NCBI GenBank assembly: GCA_021811205.1
Contig: JAJZPK010000131.1
Coordinates: forward strand, 1 to 7,465
DNA length: 7,465 bases
Direction of reading: 5' to 3'
From: Pseudomonadota bacterium
GTDB taxonomy: Bacteria > Pseudomonadota > Gammaproteobacteria > Burkholderiales > JABEVD01
Part shown: piece after piece, positions 6,081-7,465 of the stretch
How the letters are laid out: every line of letters begins with the position of its first letter
Numbering within the stretch: position 1 is the stretch's first letter
Notes under the pieces: model-generated
The model's database searches: none
What the model was told of the DNA's origin: nothing
Seen by the model: the letters and a program-made list of their open reading frames with translations, nothing else
Position numbers and translations under genes: made by a program

Positions 6081-6098
6081 GTCGTCCGAGAGGACGAC
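6081..6098 (+). promoter_or_regulatory. GNRA-capped hairpin masking the atpG ribosome-binding site
   Basis: GTCGTCC and GGACGAC pair perfectly around the loop GAGA, a GNRA tetraloop. AGGA (6091-6094), eight bases before the ATG at 6103, is the Shine-Dalgarno element and lies across the loop and 3' arm. As drawn, the closed hairpin would limit ribosome access, so it may tune translation or couple it to the upstream gene. The structure is read from sequence; the function is inference. Confidence 0.6.
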
Positions 6099-6102
6099 AT
6101 AA

Positions 6103-6966
6103 ATGGCCAGCCTGCAGGATATCCGCGGAAAGATCGGGACGGTCGAGAATTTGCGCAAGCTCACGCATGCCATGGAAATGGTCGCCCAGTCGAAGATACG
6201 CATGGTGCGCGACGCCATGGATGCGGCCAGGCCCTATGCCGAAAAGATCAGGAACGTTTCGGCGCACATGAGCCGCGCCCATCCCGAATACAAATCCCCA
6301 TATCTCTCCGTCAGAGACGGAGTGAGCCGCATCGGGCTGCTGCTCGTCACCAGCGACAAGGGGATGTGCGGCCCCCTGAACAGCAACGCATTGCGTCTCG
6401 CGCTGCAAAGCATGAAAGGCTGGGAGGAAAGGAAGATAGAGATCGAGGTCTGCGCCCTGGGAGCGAAAGGGCTTTCTTTCATGAAGCGCCTGAATGCCCG
6501 AATCGTGTCCGCTGCCGTCGGGATGGGGGACACGCCGAAAATGGAGCGTTTTGCGCATCCTACGAGGGTACTCCTCAATGCCTACAAGGAGGGCAGGCTG
6601 GATGCGGTCTTCATGTGCTATACGCGATTCATCAACACCATCGCCCATCAGCCCGTGATGGAGCAGTTGCTCCCGTTGAAGGGAGAGGCCCTGGGCAGCC
6701 CTTCAGGCTACTGGGACTACATTTACGAGCCCGACCCAAGGATCATCGTCGACGAAATGCTGCGGCGCCACATCGAGTCCCAGATTTACCTCGCGGTTGC
6801 AGAGAACATGGCTTCAGAGCAGGGCGCGCGCATGGTCGCCATGCATGCGGCAACGGAAAATGCGGATCACGCGATAGACGAACTGAAGCAGATTTACCAC
6901 AAGACCAGGCAGGCGGCGATCACGGAGGAAATCACGGAGATCGTCGCAGGCGCTGCGGCTGTTTGA
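6103..6966 (+). CDS. atpG: F1 ATP synthase gamma subunit, divergent copy
   Basis: Gamma is the central rotor shaft of F1 that links proton flow to catalysis in the alpha3beta3 ring. The 287-aa product has the family's normal length. Its N-terminal helix (IRGKIGTVENLRKLTHAMEMV) and C-terminal helix (ENMASEQGARMVAMHAATEN through the terminal EIVAGAAAV) are both present, with the Rossmann-like middle (IGLLLVTSDKGMCG, YTRFINTIAHQPV, SGYWDYIYEPDP). It differs at usually conserved spots: HAMEMVAQSKIRMVR instead of KAMEMVAASKMRKAQ, and CGPLNSN instead of CGGLNxN. It is followed after 10 bases by the epsilon gene, with no atpD between, and preceded by a diguanylate cyclase rather than atpA. It is therefore probably a second copy; the main atp operon is expected elsewhere. 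It may swap into the ATP synthase, serve another rotary ATPase, or be decaying, though the frame is intact. Confidence 0.93.
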   Translation: MASLQDIRGKIGTVENLRKLTHAMEMVAQSKIRMVRDAMDAARPYAEKIRNVSAHMSRAHPEYKSPYLSVRDGVSRIGLLLVTSDKGMCGPLNSNALRLALQSMKGWEERKIEIEVCALGAKGLSFMKRLNARIVSAAVGMGDTPKMERFAHPTRVLLNAYKEGRLDAVFMCYTRFINTIAHQPVMEQLLPLKGEALGSPSGYWDYIYEPDPRIIVDEMLRRHIESQIYLAVAENMASEQGARMVAMHAATENADHAIDELKQIYHKTRQAAITEEITEIVAGAAAV

Positions 6967-6976
6967 GGAGAAATCG

Positions 6977-7408
6977 ATGGCAATGACCGTGCGGGTGGAC
7001 ATCGTCAGCATAGAAAAATCGATTTTTTCAGGGCTGGTCGAATTTGTTGTCGCACCGGCCGAAATGGGGGAAGTCGGCATCTATCCCGGCCATGCGCCGC
7101 TGATATCCCGCCTCAAATCAGGGGCCGTGAGAATGAGGGTTCCGGACAGGGAAGACATGGAGATCATCTACGTCTCTGGCGGCATGCTCGAAGTGCAGCC
7201 GGGAAGCGTGACGATCCTTTCGGATCTCGCCCTGCCCGAGGATGAAATGAGCGAGGACAGGCTCCTGGCCGAAGGAAGAAAGATTTCCGAGACCATGAAA
7301 AACCGCTCCACTTCCATGGACTTCGTGAAGCTCGAAGCGGAACTCGCAAGGGCATTCAACGAGCTTCGAGGCTATCTGCATCTGAGTCACAGGCGCACAG
7401 GGGTCTGA
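6977..7408 (+). CDS. atpC: F1 ATP synthase epsilon subunit
   Basis: Epsilon sits on the gamma shaft, couples F1 to the c-ring and can inhibit ATP hydrolysis through its C-terminal helices. The 143-aa product has the N-terminal beta-sandwich at ~1-85, with FSGLVEFVVAPAEMGEVGIYPGHAPLI, KSGAVRMRV and YVSGGMLEVQPGSVTILSD. The two-helix C-terminal domain follows at ~90-140; its end, GYLHLSHRRTGV, departs from the usual KLRK-type ending. GAGGAG lies 6 bases before the ATG, overlapping the region just after the atpG stop, so the two genes are surely co-transcribed. In ordinary operons atpD lies between gamma and epsilon; here it is absent. An intact, full-length frame suggests the pair is kept together as a unit. 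Confidence 0.93.
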   Translation: MAMTVRVDIVSIEKSIFSGLVEFVVAPAEMGEVGIYPGHAPLISRLKSGAVRMRVPDREDMEIIYVSGGMLEVQPGSVTILSDLALPEDEMSEDRLLAEGRKISETMKNRSTSMDFVKLEAELARAFNELRGYLHLSHRRTGV

Positions 7409-7465
7409 AAACTTTCACAATGACAGGCAATTGGTGCAAAATACCCTGAACGTTGCAGTGGACAA
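7409..7465. other. Sequence after atpC, no gene visible
   Basis: These last 57 bases contain no open frame of note and no hairpin with a T-run. The string TTGGTGCAAAATACC resembles half of an NtrC-type site but has no partner in view. Confidence 0.3.

Noticed and set aside
4748..6100. 450-aa minus-strand open frame opposite the GAF-GGDEF gene
   Set aside because: It is the long antisense shadow typical of GC-rich coding sequence; the plus frame has all the GGDEF motifs.
7425..7450. NtrC-type regulatory site after atpC
   Set aside because: Only one half-site (GGTGCA) is visible and the window ends before any promoter or gene that would support it.

Overview
The window looks like an accessory, rearranged stretch of a proteobacterial chromosome. 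It is most likely betaproteobacterial, an inference from the F1-gamma and F1-epsilon proteins, which read closest to betaproteobacterial sequences as I remember them, and from the density of diguanylate cyclases. No rRNA, tRNA or complete insertion sequence was seen.

Left arm (1-3363): everything is on the minus strand. Reading 5'->3' along that strand there is a large CBS-PAS-GGDEF diguanylate cyclase (3363->1291). An IHF-beta-like DNA-bending protein (1249->929) follows, then a 56-aa ribbon-helix-helix protein (932->762) and a 59-aa single-membrane-segment protein (765->586). The last three genes are joined by two 4-base ATGA stop/start overlaps, and a strong hairpin covers the second. Beyond lie an unrecognised reading frame (650->459), possibly the frameshifted tail of the membrane protein, and a pseudogene of a zinc-ribbon protein (284->55) broken by two single-base insertions.

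Middle (3574-4095): the remnant of a type I-E CRISPR-Cas locus. Four 29-bp repeats and three 32-bp spacers are followed by a 67-bp leader and the 3' three quarters of cas2, all transcribed on the minus strand. The leader-distal repeat is the degenerate one, which fits this polarity. The first ~20 codons of cas2 are missing, and no other cas gene is in the window. At about 4095 the cas2 fragment abuts, head to head, a response-regulator/GGDEF gene that has also lost its 5' end. The simplest explanation is a deletion or rearrangement that removed the effector and cas1 genes together with the start of the neighbouring signalling gene. An assembly chimera must be excluded.

Right arm (4096-7408): everything is on the plus strand. 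The truncated REC-GGDEF gene is followed by a GAF/DUF484-like GGDEF gene, then by a complete but divergent atpG (F1 gamma) directly followed by atpC (F1 epsilon). The usual atpA in front and atpD between are absent, so this is probably an extra gamma-epsilon pair. Its ribosome-binding site lies in a perfect GNRA-capped hairpin. All three GGDEF domains keep both the catalytic motif and the RxxD inhibitory site.

The main points of interest are the decapitated CRISPR locus with its double-truncation junction, the orphan gamma-epsilon pair with its hairpin-masked start, and the overlapping ihfB-RHH-membrane-protein mini-operon, two members of which are very short.
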